From the NCBI GenBank assembly GCA_963930655.1, contig OZ005621.1, positions 9,411,001 through 9,475,000 of the forward strand: 64,000 nt of DNA, in the 5' to 3' direction. Source of the stretch: Myrica gale. Taxonomy: Eukaryota > Streptophyta > Magnoliopsida > Fagales > Myricaceae. The notes beneath the pieces were generated by a model. That model was not told the DNA's origin, made no database searches, and was given only the letters and a program-made list of their open reading frames with translations. Below are positions 47,776 through 61,800 of the stretch, piece by piece (the stretch's first letter is position 1; each line of letters opens with the position of its first letter). Both the position numbers and the translations under genes were made by a program.

Positions 47776-48129
47776 CCTGAGTAGTCTTCCCCATCAGTAA
47801 GTAGAAAAAGTGTGTAAATGCGACGTCCCTTTATTTTAGGGGATATAAATATTAATCATCAACACCTCTGATATGACCTAAAAGGATAACTAGGAACCGA
47901 GCCCATTAATATTTATATATATATTTGCGGGCATGCCACAGGAATGATCTGCCTACAAACAACCAAATATATCCCCCCAAAAAAAACAGAGATAGATATA
48001 ACACTTACCTCTCAAATTATGATTCTTCTGGCAATGCCTAACCCCAAACTTTATATGAAATAGGGGCGGCTCACCATAAATGGGGGGCCTAAGGAGAAAA
48101 ATCAAAATAAGGCATTTTCCCATTTTGAT

Positions 48130-48174
48130 ACAAAATAATAATAATAATTTATTATTATTATTATTATTATTATC
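48130..48174. repeat. (AAT)n/(ATT)n microsatellite
   Basis: AAT units followed by ATT units form a small AT palindrome. The surrounding 47776-48900 is AT-rich with no recognisable gene. Confidence 0.7.
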
Positions 48175-48904
48175 ATTTCTTAGCTTTCTAATATATAATT
48201 TGAAGGATACAATTTTTGAATTCAAGAGTTTTTTATATATTCTTTTTAACAAGGAAAATAACTATTTCATATGATCTTCGTGTGGCATAATCCATTAATT
48301 AGCATATTTTAAGTTAACTTTAACAAAAATTCTGTAAAAGCAACTGCTTAAGATATGACAAATTGTATTTTATAAGTAATACATATATTTTCAAGAAATT
48401 ATTTGTTTATAGAGTTCAATGTTTAGTTGAGACATTATTTGTTTGTATATTTGAAGAAAAAAAATCTTATTTTCATAGAGCTTTTCATTACGTCAGTAAC
48501 ATAATTTGATGACCTGCTATTTTATAAGAATTATAAATATATATATATGACTATATTTAAAAATAATGAACACATTTATTAAATTTAAAAAAATTAATTT
48601 GCAAAAATATGAAATTTTTATAAAAATTAAAAAATACTTCTGACATTATTGCTTCCATAATTGAGAGTATTAGTCTCAAAACAGTCAGGCACATTGCAAT
48701 AGACTATTCTTGAGAGGTCAAGGACTCCCATCAGCTTTTTTTTTTTGCTACGGATATTTAATTCATTTGTTGAATTTCTATAATTTTTTATTCTATTAAA
48801 TTTCTCCAATATTTTTTAGGGATTTTTCCACCTCGAACTATCATAGATTTTGCATTTTACACCATAAACTACCACTTTTGAGACATGAAAATTGATTTTT
48901 TTTT

Positions 48905-49425
48905 TGCTTACTTATTCCATTGGTATTTTGTTGTATTTTGAAATCTCAAACTGGTCCATATAGTATTTTTTTGTCCTAAAGTAGTCTCTGAATATTAATG
49001 TGTCAATATAGCATTTTCCATCTACTAACACCTGCATTTGGATAGTAAACTCGTACATGGCTAACGTGAACACATTTTAAGCAATACCAGACGTCCACGT
49101 GTCCATTTTCAATTGTAAAAAATTCATGAATATCACCCCATGTATGCCACCACGCCAAACAAGAGGTCTCACCTAGATCAAATATGTCGCACAGAAGTAG
49201 TACCAATTAATTTATCATCACTAGGAATGAATGCGTGTAGGTCTAGTATTGTTTAAGATGTCACCCCGCTTGCCACGTAGGAGTTTGTTGTCCATATGCA
49301 GACTTTAGTTGATAGAAAAGGTTGTATTGACACATTAATATTCCAAAGGAACTTAAGACGAAAAATACCCTAGAGACTAGTTTGAGATTTCAAAATACTA
49401 CAGGGATAATAGAGTAATTAAGCCT
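48905..49425. mobile_element. Fold-back MITE between SAD2 and the receptor gene
   Basis: The left arm holds TTTTGAAATCTCAAACTGGTC, AAGTAGTCTCTGAATATTAA and GTGTCAATATAGCATTTTC. The right arm holds the diverged complements near 49310-49400 (TATTGACACATTAATATTCC, GAGACTAGTTTGAGATTTCA). Arms are about 110-120 bp around a roughly 270-bp centre. Bases 49426-49892 hold the receptor gene's 3' flank and nothing else I can name. Confidence 0.65.
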
Positions 49426-49892
49426 AAGTTTTTCTAAGCTATCGCCAAAATATGGAAGTCACGTGGTTTTGCGGCTGAAATGGTTTTATCTTATGACCGG
49501 TTGTTTTATTTCAATATTCTCCTTGGAAATTTTCAATATGAATTTGTCTGCAGAGAAACATACATCAAAGCATACAAAAAATAAACCTCAGAAGACTTTA
49601 GTTATGTTGTCATTTTAAAATGACAAGGTGTTGTAGCATCAGCGTTGTCCAATTTGTTTTGTTTACGTCGGATGACTGTCTCCTTGCTCAGGGCACAGTT
49701 TCCACAAAAAATCCCAGCTCTACATCCAATTTGGAGGCTCATAGTCTCATACTCTCATAGTCGAATTCAAAAGCCGAAGTCTAAGTTATAGAAGAGCCAG
49801 TGTGGAAATTCTTCTTAGCATATTTGGAAAATAACCTCCCTATGTACAAGTTTATAATCAAATCGAATAGAAAATATATAGTCCAAAGGGCT

Positions 49893-52800
49893 TTAGATGG
49901 TGGACATAAGCCTCCTTAAGACTACCACACCTTGACTCTCTTTTCCTCTTTGCTCTCCTTTTTCCTCTTCTTCGAGAAGTTCAGCACCGCAACAACCCAT
50001 TTCCAAACGACAAGAGAGATGATGAAGAATAGCCGAATCCATTGATCCCATCGGGTACGCAGAAGTAATGCTATCATAGAACTCCACAGCATCATGTTGA
50101 TGTACTAGACGCACCCCAAATTCTTTCACCTTCGTACCCGTCATGCTTGGTGAAACGAAAATTTTAAGATAGCTCCACGCGTCCATGTTTTTCCCTCTAT
50201 CCAAGAACCAATTAGCTGGTATGTACACCCATATTGAGCCGAGAGGAGACATCACCTCAGCACCAAGTGGTAAAAACCGTCTTCTTGTTGGAGGACCTTC
50301 ATCAGCCTCGAAACTTAAAACAAAGTCACTTTTGCTCGAAAAAGAACAACATTCATAAACAATAAACAATGCACATCCCTTCACCTTCCTCTTATTATCC
50401 AAATCTGGATGCATCTCAAGGGTTACGGAGCAAAACAAACTTCTATTGTTGAACCCGTCGGGGATTCTAGATACCACAGAAGAACCATATATAAACTGTA
50501 AAATAAAAATTAAAAAATAGAGTGATATATCAAATCTCGTGGTGACTTTTGTTAATAGCGTGGTAGTGTGTTGAAAAAGAGAGAAACGGTCTCACCTTGC
50601 ATACCAATCTACTGACCAGTGAATTAGCAGTTATCACAGTCCAAATTTTGATACCATAGATTTGTCCGTCAAAACTAATATAGAAGGCGCCCGCTGTTAT
50701 GTCACGACGAAAACGCGGTAATGGCACTAAGATTGAAGGGTAGATAGTCATCGGATGCAGCGGCACTGACATGTCATTGGAGAATTTTATAGTGATTCGA
50801 TGTGACAAATGCTTCCAAAAACGAGCCTCATCACTATACATATACCGAGATGAGCAAGGCAATTCAAGAAATTTAAGAGATGACAAGCCTGGCGAACGAC
50901 CAAGAACACTGGGAAGAGTTGAAAGGTTTCTGCAGTCTTGTAAAGACAATATGGAGAGGGAAGATAACCTTTCAATTGAAAATGGTAATTCTTTTATAAA
51001 GGTCCCATTCAAATAAAGTAGCCGCAAAGAAGTCATATTTCCCAAGGAATCTGGAAGCTTTTCAAGTCTCGAACAACCAGAAAGATAAAAACATTTAAGA
51101 GACTCTAAGCCTATCTCGTCTGGAAGGCTTTCAAGACAAATGCATGCACTCATATTCAATGATTTAAGCCGTTTGAGATGAAAAATAGATACGTGGACCT
51201 TAGACAAACTTGTGCAACCTTCAAGGTGCAATGTCTCGAGGTTTGGGACTCCGGTGAAGTCTTGTGTCTCAATCAACCTTTTAGATTTGCTCAGGTCAAA
51301 GCGTTTCAAGCTACCTAAACTCTGCAATTAAGTAATAACTAATTAGATCAATCAAATAATAATAAACTTATATCAATAGGAAAAAAAAGAGAGAAAGAGT
51401 TAGATTATCTCTATATAAAGTAATAATTGTACCTCAATACCCTTCCATAGCCGTTCAATGTTGTTGTAAGGCATGCTTAGTTCAATTAGATTGTTTGATT
51501 GAAAACTAGCTGCCAAGTATTTGGAAGGATAACCATACCATTCCATAAGGCGGAGCTCATTAGATAGCATGAATTTTGAAGGATCACCATACCATTCAAC
51601 ACCATGTAGCTCCTCACGAAATTTTGGAAATTTTCTATTAATACTTGCGTTACCGATCTTAAGAATTCTCAATTTCTTCATCTTTAGGAAGGCTTCAATA
51701 CTCAATATTTCCTTTTTTTGAGAAGGTAAGTTCAGAACCATGCCTTCAACCATATTAGTACCCTGATAATAAATTACAGTTAATTGATTGGCATCGAGGA
51801 AAAACATTTGACTAATAATTGAAAAATATGATATGAAAATTCATTTCTTCACATTTATGTCTATATCAATCCACTTACAGAGTTGTTTTTCAGAACATGA
51901 AGGACATCCTCGCAACGCCACAATCTACTGCGCCGACCAGGCTCTTCAGGGGCTTCACGTCGAACTATTTCTTGACCCATTTTTTGTAACAAATTATGCA
52001 TCTCCAATCTTCCACAAGAGATGGTTAGGAGAGATTTTTCCATTAGAACATTAATGTTGTATTCTGGATAGTAACCAAAACTTTCTAAGATATCCAATAT
52101 ATTATCTAGGATCTCTCCCTTGAAGAAACATGCAATGTCTAAAAACAATTTCTTTTGCAAATCCTCGAGGCCATCAAAGCCTATTTGAAGTACATATAGA
52201 ATTTCACTCTTCGGATTTTCTTGTAATTGATCCCAAGCACTTTTCCACACGTTTCTGTGTCTACCAAATAAAGAAGAACCCAATACTTTAAGTGCTAGAG
52301 GAAGGCCTTGAGCATAATTGATAAGACAATTAGACAACTCAACATAATTTTCTGCAGGATGAGATTTCTTGAAGGCTGACAAACTAAAGAGATGCAAAGC
52401 TTCATCGTTATTGAGCTCCTTAACTATATAGATACTATTTGCTCCATGTCTTTCCAACAAATGGTTATCTCTAGTCGTTATAATGATTCTACTCCGTCGC
52501 CCAAACCATTTATGGCTCCCTGCTAATGCTTCTAATTGTTTGTATGTATCCACATCATCGAGAACAATTATAACACTTTTATTAGGTAGACTATTCCTTA
52601 TCACATTCATTCCTCCACGAACATCCCATATATTTATTTCTCCATCCATGAGGATCTCAGAAATAAGCTGTTTTTGTAAAGAAACTAGGCCACGTCTGTT
52701 AGTTTCTTCTCTAATACAACCAATGAAGCTGCTAGCATCGAACATATAAGAAATTTTGTCATAAATAACTTCTGCTAGAGTTGTTTTACCAACTCCACCC

Positions 52801-55800
52801 ATCCCACAAATCCCTACAAAGCGAACATCATCCAACTCTAGAGCAAGTAAGTTCATCATTTCCTCCACACGGGAGTCTATTCCAACAAGTTCATTAGAAA
52901 CATCTGAAGAGTTACGATTCAATCCATTCAGCATAATTCGAGTTATTTCTTGGATAACGGCTGATTCATGCCTATAAAAAAGACAAAAAAATCAATCATG
53001 GAGAGACATTGACAACAAAAAATGTTAAATGATATACAATATTCCAATGACTTTGCTTAATAAGAAAGCTCTTGAGATTATGGTATGACATGGTAATCAA
53101 GGTTTGAATGGATTGGCTCGCCATAATAACCTGTATTTTCTTATGATTGCAAAACTAAGGGCATGTTCGTTTCCTAAATTTTTTTAGGATTTGCATCCTA
53201 CTTTTTTTTACAATCCAAACATCACAAAACACATGTATTCCAATACAATACTTTATTACATTTTTTACAAACAACAATCTCTTTTAACAATTTTTACACG
53301 CATTCCAATACAACTTTAACATCACCTAAAAATTCTCAAAACATTCAACATCTTACAAATATTCTGAAAACGAATATACCTTAATAATTCAACAGTTCTG
53401 TCTCTAGTTTTGTTTTGGACATTCTAGAATTCACATAATCATGCACTACAAGAAAAGTGGGCTCTCTCCACGACAGAGTTCGTAGGCGAAAATGGTGAAT
53501 TGTGTCGCAGAAGCTGTTCGGCCACGACATTAAGTCGTCGAAGCTCCGTCGTCTTTGCTGCGTAGCCATTTGTCTTCTTCGATGATTGTTATTCTCCGTC
53601 GGTAATCGAAGGCTACGACTACCGTATTTGGCGTCGGGAGAAGTTTTGAGCTGCCGTGGTGGAAGGGTCCCTTGTTTTGGATGACTCATCACCATTGTTG
53701 TACGCTGACGACCCAAAAGTCGTCATTAATTCCATGGTTTTTGCCGACGACATCAAGACGTCGACCATTCACTATTTCATAGGACCCCTAATCGATGGCT
53801 ATAGAAAACTCATGGGGATTGGACATTCTTGGCGAAATACAGAAAAATCATGGGGAATGAAAATTCTTGGCCGAAACTAGAAGAATCGTGGGGAAATCGT
53901 TGCATGAGTGGTTTCTACAAATCCTTAGGAAGTGGCACATAATAAAAATATAGATCAACAGCAACATGTCACTGGAAAAGATAATGTATTAGGGAAAAAC
54001 AAGAGCTATAAAAACATATTCTCATTGATGTGTACTAATTTCAGAACACAGTATCATTTGCAGAGAAAGGCAAAAGTTTTTTTTTTTCTCTAACCTTCCA
54101 TCCTAACAAACCATACCCACAACATGTTTTAACTTGGCCAGCAATATCCACAATTACAATGCATAGACTATCTCTCTGCTGCTATCAATGTCCAGGTGAA
54201 GATCAGTTTTGGTCCTCCTCCATGTCATCATCAATGTTGAAGCTGCCAGTCAGATACCTGTTGAGACTATCGCTCCCTGCTGCAAGAATGGTCGGCGATT
54301 ATCCACATGATTTCATCAACACTTTGAATGGGTTGATCAAGCTCTTCAAACTGGTATTCATTGTGTTTTCATCCATGAGACCTGCTGGAATGGTCTTTGA
54401 AAACCACTCGTGATTCCTAATCTCAGGAATTATTATCCTCTGTTGCCAAGTGAACACAGGATAATAATTTCAGAGGAATTATTATCCTTTGTTTGCCACA
54501 ACTGATATCAGCAAAAGGAATTTGCTTTTTCAGTCTTCTCATCCCACTTGCTGGAGCTATCAAATAACTACAGAGAGACAAGTGCTTGTTCAAACCACCT
54601 ACCACGATCCATAACTTTCTCAGCATCACTTTTTATCCAAAATAACTACTACACTGCTTCATCTGCTGCAACCCTCATGTCTCCATGGGGATAATTCAAT
54701 GAAACATCATAATCAACTTCGTGGTCAAACAAGTAAGGACTAGTAGCTGTCAAACGTAACTTTCTTTCATTATCAATTTCATAAACCGGAGTACAAGATA
54801 TAGCAATACAAGAACCTATTTTAGGAAACTATTCTACTGTTTTAGGAAGCTATTCTACATCTGTACACAATCCATGACTACAATCAGGTTTGTCCCTTGG
54901 ATGGGGGGATTCCTAAATCCCATAACTGGCTAATTGCGGAACTCATGCCAACATAATCGAGGGACTCACGCCAACACTCCCCCTCAAGTTGGTGTGTAGA
55001 TATCTCTAACACCTAACTTGTCAAGTGAGTCATTGAAGTTTCGGCTGGAGACTGCATTGGTAAGTATGTCAGCTAACTGATCTTCAGATTTAATGAGGGG
55101 AACTGAATGATCTTCTCTTCCAGGTTCTGTTTGATGAAATGTCGGTCTATCTCCACGTGCTTGGTGCGATCGTGTTGAATTGGGTTGTGAGATATGTCGA
55201 TGGCGGCTTTGTTATCACAGAATAAATTCATTGCAGAGTTAGGTGGAAAACCGATCTCTGTCAGTAAACCTCTAAGCCATAGAAGCTCACATACCCCTTT
55301 TGCCATGATTCGGAACTCAGCTTCAGCGCTGGATAATGCTACCACCTTCTGCTTTTTACTCCTCCATGTCACTAAGTTTCCTCCCACAAATGTAAAGTAT
55401 CCTGAAGTAGACTTCCTATCCAAGATATTCCCAGCCCAGTCTGCATCAGTGTACCCTTCAATATTCAGATAAGCATTCTTGGAGAACATTAGTCCTTTTC
55501 CTGGTGATGACTTGAGATAGCGGAGAATTCGAATTACGACACCCATATGGTCTTCACTCAGATTATGCATAAATTGGCTTACCACACTTACGTCGTAAGC
55601 AATGTCTGGACGAGTGTGCGATAAGTAAATGAGTTTCCCCACTAGTCTTTGATACCTCACCTATCGGCTGGCACCTGGTCCGAAAATTCTCCAAGCCTAT
55701 GGTTCTGCACAATCGGCGCATCCATAGGTTTACACTCTAGTAATCCCACTTATGTCAATAAGTCTAGTACATATTTTCGTTGGGAGAGGAATATGCCTTT

Positions 55801-58800
55801 TCTTGACCTAGCCACCTCAATTCCCAGAAAGTACTTAAGCCCTCCCAAGTTCTTCATTTCAAATTCAGTAGACAATTGTTCTTGTAGCCTCGAGATCTCA
55901 TCAGCGTCATCCCCGGTAATTATCATATCGTCCACATAGACTATTAATGTTGTCACCTTGCTTTGTTGATGTTTCAGAAAGAGAGTATGATCAGAGTTAC
56001 TTTGGTGATAGCCATACTTCCTCATAGCTGAACTAAGTCGGCCAAACTATGCTCGCGGTGACTTCTTTAGTCCATACAATGCCCTCTCCAATTTACACAC
56101 AATTTTGTTTCCAGCCGATCCTGTATATCTTGGTGGAATATCCATGTATACCTCCTCTTCAAGGTTGCCGTGAAGGAAAACATTCTTCACGTCTAGTTGA
56201 TGTAGTGGCAAGTCCAAATTTGCTGCAAGGGATAGTAAGACTCTAACAGTATTCAGTTTAGCTACTGGTGAGAAGGTTTCTGAGTAGTCTATGCCATAAG
56301 TTTGGGTAAAACCCTTCGCCTCGAGTCTTGCCTTGTATCGATCAATTGATCCATCAGCCTTGTACTTTATAGAGAACACCTATTTGCATCCTACTAATTT
56401 TTTCCCTTCTGGTAATGGGACCAACGTCCAGGTATTATTTTTCTTTAAGGCCTCTAGTTCTTCTTGCATTACTTGTGCCCACTTCGGATCAGATAATGCC
56501 TCTTCAACACCACTGGGAATATGGACAGAGGATAGTGTTTGAGTGAAAGTCTTGAGCGGCTTGGACAGACCTTGAGTAGATACATAATTTGCAATTGGGT
56601 AATTGGACTTCCTTCCCTCTTCATCTGGGCTGTATCTGTTCGGTGGTTTCCCGCGATTGTGTCTAAAAGGCAACACATAACCAGTAGGGGAATCCAAACT
56701 ATTAGTATGTACAGGTGGAGCTGGAACTGGAGTACTTACCTCAGGGACATTCTCAGGAGGAGGAGGGTCTTCGGGTACTGAGGAGTAAGGGGACTGAGGG
56801 TACTCTGTATTTCCAGCTTCTTCGTTCCTCCATTCGACATCTTCATTCTCTGGTGTTACCTCATACAGTTCAACCTCTCTATTTCCCGTTCCATTTTCCC
56901 CCACGGGGGCCATCAACCAATTCGTCTCTTCTAGTTGAGTAGTCTCCCCCTGAAGAGAGGAATTGGGTACCGGTGAAGGATAGAAATTCTCAGACTCAAG
57001 AAATGTAACATCCATGGTGATATAGGTTTGGTTGGTAGTGGGGTCATAGCACCGGAATCCTTTCTTATGTAAACCATATCCCAAAAATAAGCACCGTACG
57101 ACACAGAGATCCAGTTTGGTACGTTGATGCTTGTGGAGGTGGACAAAAGCAACACACCCGAAAATTCTAGGAGGAAGCATCAATATTGAGGGAAGAGATA
57201 TATGAGTAGAAAGGATGTGTAAGGGGGTTTTAAATTGTAAAATCTTAGATGGCATACGGTTGATTAAGTACACGGCAGTGGCCACAGCATCCCCCCAATG
57301 GTGACTCGGCACCCTTGCTCCAAGGAGGAGGGCACGAGATGTTTCCAAAATATGTCGATTTTTCCTCTCGGTGACACCATTTTGTTGGGGTGTGTGTGAG
57401 CATGAGGACTCATGGAAGAGGCCATGTTGTTGGAAATAGGCCTGGAATCGTTGGTTGATGAATTCACCACCATTATCGGAACGAATAATTTTTATAGTGG
57501 AGGAGAATTGAGTCTGAACCATGGCATGAAATGCTTGAAAGATGGTGAAAACTTCGTCATTGGTTTTTAGCTGATAGAGCCATGTCATTCGAGTACAGTC
57601 GTCGACAAAAATTACAAACCAACGGTGACCGGAGGAGGTAGGTATCGGGGATGGTCCCCACACATCGTAGTGTATCAATGCAAATGGAGTAGTAGTTTTA
57701 TTTGGACTATTTGAATAAGAAACTCGGTGGCTTTTGGCCTTGAGACAAGTATCACAGTTGAAGTCTACATTCTGCAAATGAGAAAATAACGATGGGAAGA
57801 GATGTCAGAGATAGCCAAATGATGGATGCCCCAATCGCCTATGTCATAGCCAAATCTGCCGTGCATGTCTACTGGTTTGATGGTGCGTGTGATTTGCTTT
57901 GCCTGGGCTGAAGTCATCAAGGTAGTACAGTCCCCCCTCTTAGTACCACGCCCAATAATCTCCTTGCTGAGAACATCTTGAAGAAGACAAAAGGTAGGGT
58001 ATATCAGCACAACACAATTAAACCCTTCAGTAACTTGACTCACAGAAAGCAACTTGTTGGAGAGAGATGGAACAAGAAGGGTGTGAGTTAGAGAGAGAGA
58101 AGGAGATAGAAGCACGGTTCCAGCTCCTGTGACTGGATACGTGGCCCCATTAGCATTGGCAATGCAAGTCCTCCGTGGCAGAGTTGTGTTGGAGAAGTCA
58201 TTTGGATCAAATGTCATATGATCCGTCGCTCCGGAGTCTATAATCCAGGCACCATCATTCCGAGTAGTAGAACTGCAAAAAACTTGACCACAATTACCTT
58301 GATCTGGGGTGGAGGAAGAGGGGTCAGTCACGGGAATAAGAGAGAGGTGAGATCCAGTCGTGGCAACCGCTGCGCGACCTGGAACATCTGCAGTTTCAGG
58401 AGCATCTCGTTTCTTTCGGGCTTGGAATTTGTGCCACCAGTCTGGGTAGCCATGTAATTTGAAACAAGTATCCCGAGTGTGTTTGGTACTCCCACAGTGA
58501 GTGCACTTATCCCCATCAGAGTGACCTTTGGAGCGTGAGGAGGAACCAAACTTGTGTGACTGGCCAGATTTCACGCCTTTGATGGCCATAACAGCACCAC
58601 TAGCTACTGCTTCTGCTCCCGAGATCATCACAGATTATCGAAGATCTTCCCTTCGAACGTGATCATATGCCTGTTCAATGGAAGGGAAATGTTTCAGGCG
58701 AAGAACATCACTCCGAACATGATCCAAGCGATCATCTAGTCCATCCAGGAAAAGGTATACTCGCTCCTCCTGTAAAATGGAGTTGTAGCTTTGGATGTCA

Positions 58801-61800
58801 GTGTCACATTTCATTGAATTCAGGCGACGAAAATCGATTTCGCGCCACAAACCCTGTAGGTTGGTATAGTATTTTTCTAAAGATCCGCCCACTTGTTTCA
58901 TGCGAGAGACACGACGTCTGAGCTCATACACCTGCGAGGTGTCAATTCCATCGAAGTATGTTGTGGCAGCAGAGTCCCATACCTGCTTAGCCGTTGGGTA
59001 GCGAATAAAGTTGACTACCATGGATGGGTCCATGGAGTTGATCAACCAGCCTTTCACCATGGCATTCTCAGTGCGCCACTTACGAAAGGAGGGGTCGGTT
59101 TCTGGTGGTTGGGGTTCGCCTCCAGTAATGTATCCCAGTTTGTCTTTTCCTGAGATGTACATCTCAACAACCTGGGACCATAATCCATAGTTGGAACCAT
59201 CCAACTTGATGCTGATAGAAACCATCGGGGAATTAGTGATGGGAGAGGAAGAGGTCTAGACCCTTGACAAAACCTCCGTCATTTTGGAGGTTAGACTATC
59301 AAGTATGTTTTTAGTGGAGTCGGCCATGAAAGCCGAGCAAAATTTGGAGCCCTGCCTGATCAAAGAACAGGGAACCCAAAATCATGCTCCGATACCATGT
59401 CAAACGTAACTTTCTTTCATAATCAATTTCATAAACCGGAGTACAAGATATAGCAATACAAGAACCTATTTTAGGAAACTATTATACTGTTTTAGGAAGC
59501 TATTCTACGTCTGTACACAATCCATGGCTACAATCAGGTTTGTCCCTTGGATGGGGGGATTCCTAAATCTACGATTTCCATAACTGGCTAATTGTGGAAC
59601 TCATGCCAACAAAATCGAGGCACACGCGCCAACAGTAGCTTCTTCTATAAATTGTATATCATCATTACAGACTTTATTCTCATTTCTTGAATTTCTTTGC
59701 CTAAAACTATCGAAAACAAAAGAAAATGCAAGTTAGAGGAACAAAATAAAACAGAGCCTCACCTATAGTATTTTATCTTACAGAACCGGAACTTAAATGG
59801 GAATACATGTTTAAAAACTAAAAGTTACACAGTTTAAAACCCAAAGTTACACAAAAGGATGTCCTACGTTGCTTTAATTTTCAAGCAGCATTTTCTTGAC
59901 AACCAAATAGGCACTATAATTTCAGACTAACTCTAATACGCATCACAATAACCACTAAAAAAATCGACAAAAAGAAGAAGAAGAGGAAAACTCAAAAAAT
60001 ATTATGAAACTCGGCATTCAATCTTACTCACGAATTTGTTGTCGAGAGTGGATATGTGAAACTGTCGAAGGCTGCCGAGACCATCTGTTGAGACATCTCT
60101 CCCCCAAATTGCACTGCTTCCATTCAAGAGATTTTGCCCAAACTTTAGTTTGAGTTTACAGAAGATCTTTTTAGGGTGTTTGTTTGTGGAAATATTGAAG
60201 TTTTGGAAATTTTGGGTATTGGAGTTTGTGAAAAAGTATAATATTTTATGAAAAAATGAGGAGAAAGAAGATTTAATTGAATAGTATAATATTATTTTAT
60301 AATTTAATGAGGAGAGATAGATTATTTTATGATTGTTTAGAAATTTTGAAGGGTGAAAATTTTGGGAAACAAACACCCCTTTTATCTCCTGCCGCGCTCT
60401 GTTTCCATTCCAGCTTCGAATGCACAAACCGCGCTCTGTTTCCAGCTTCAAATGCACAAAAGTTCGAAGGAGTTGTGTCTCCCGCTTTTATCCAGTTTTC
60501 AAATTTCTTTTTAGTCTTACTGGGGCCCAGGTTTGGTCACTAGAGGTCTAGAAGTTCCTTACTTTAGCAACCACGTGATTTTTTGCGTCACTATAGTTTG
60601 AGGGTGAAAATTTTGGGTATTGGGGTTTGAGAAATATTATAAAGTAAAGAAATGTTATGGGAGTTGGTGAAAAAGTGAAGAGAGAGAAGATTTTTAATAA
60701 ATATTATAATAATAAAAAATTATATGGTGGATTTTTTAGTAGTAAACCTAAAATTTTGAGCCTAATTAATTGGTGCTCAAACATGCCCTATATCTTCGAC
60801 GATGGTTTTTTTTGTTAGCAATAATAGTTCTTGCGACGACAACTTTCATCATTAATAATTGTTAAGAGTATTACCCACCACACAACGTCGGTTGCCAAAA
60901 AAATCTATTGCAAAAGCACTTTTAGCCACCATCTTTTTTTTTCGTCACTATAAATTACCTTTTCGTGACCAGATTTTGTTGGTTGTTAAGAATCTCATGG
61001 CTAAAGGCCAATTTTCTTGTAGTGATGGTTCTTTCCTTTAATTTCTTTTATCTTTCTACTAAGAAAAGGATATAGCAAAATATCAATAAAAGTTTTCTCG
61101 GAATAATACTTCTTTTTTTGGCCTAACCACTTAGCCAATATATTTTTACCTTTATACTCGAACTACTAATTACGCACAAAATATGAATTTTTGAGTCAAT
61201 TACAGAGCCTAGAAAGATCAGTCATTATTAGTCAAATGGAAAGAAGGTATCCCAACAAGCTCTGGCCCCTGTGATTTGGTTTTTAACACCAAACAGACGC
61301 TGGATTCTGGACACTTAAAAGGGATTGGATCCAGCTCCAAGGCTCTATATATCATCAAAGCATTGAAGGATCTAAAATTATCGGGAACGTAGGTAGTGGT
61401 TATGAACTCAGAAAGAAGAAATTTTTCTCCGGGCAGCACTTGATGCTAAGGTTCTTCAACCGAAGTACAAACAAACTGAGAGTTTATTTGGTTCAATTGA
61501 TTACAAAATTAAACAGAATTTTTCATGTTCTTCCTGAGGAGAGTTGGCCAAGTTTATTGCAGCAAGGTTTGATGAGATACTAATTTGAACAAACCCAATT
61601 ATGTTCTAAGCATGAGAAAGAAATAAAATCTAAATATTACCTGTCATGTACATGCCATCCAGAGATATTGCTCACTTCTGTTAATGCAGCTCTCCATATT
61701 TGCAGCTTCGCCATATCCACTTCGGGGTCTTTCTCATGCTCACCAAAAGCTTCAGAAAAATTCATCTTCTTCTTTCGCACGTCAGAGGGATCCACATGAT

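Larger units (their letters stand above)
54748..59634 (-). mobile_element. Ty1/copia LTR retrotransposon, broken, nested in the CACTA-type element
   Basis: This 4.9-kb element reads on the minus strand. It has TG...CA terminal repeats and a 5-bp target duplication GTAGC (54743-54747 and 59635-59639). A primer-binding site resembling the initiator-Met tRNA complement (TGGTATCGGAGC) lies beside the right LTR, and a purine tract (TTGAGGGGGAG) beside the left one. Parts in order: gag about 58.6-59.2 kb, zinc knuckle and protease region about 57.9-58.6 kb, integrase about 56.9-57.8 kb, reverse transcriptase about 55.7-56.4 kb, RNase H about 55.1-55.6 kb. The copia order (integrase before RT) is clear. 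It is a fossil with about five interruptions. LTR divergence of a few percent suggests an age of a few million years. Confidence 0.95.
53444..61024. mobile_element. CACTA (En/Spm-like) DNA transposon carrying other DNA, in TNL intron 1
   Basis: The left end reads CACTACAAGAAAAGTGGGC. The right end is the complement of CACTACAAGAAAATTGGCC, so the inverted ends share 13 perfect bases and more beyond. Both sides are flanked by ATG (53441-53443 and 61025-61027), the 3-bp target duplication expected for CACTA elements. Sub-terminal CGTCG/CGACG motifs cluster at 53480-53640 and near 60800-60895. No transposase is visible, so it is non-autonomous. Its interior holds a kinase-gene fragment (54154-54439), a copia element (54748-59634) and two MITEs (60172-60385, 60593-60792). 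Without the copia and one target copy it is about 2.7 kb. Confidence 0.75.
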
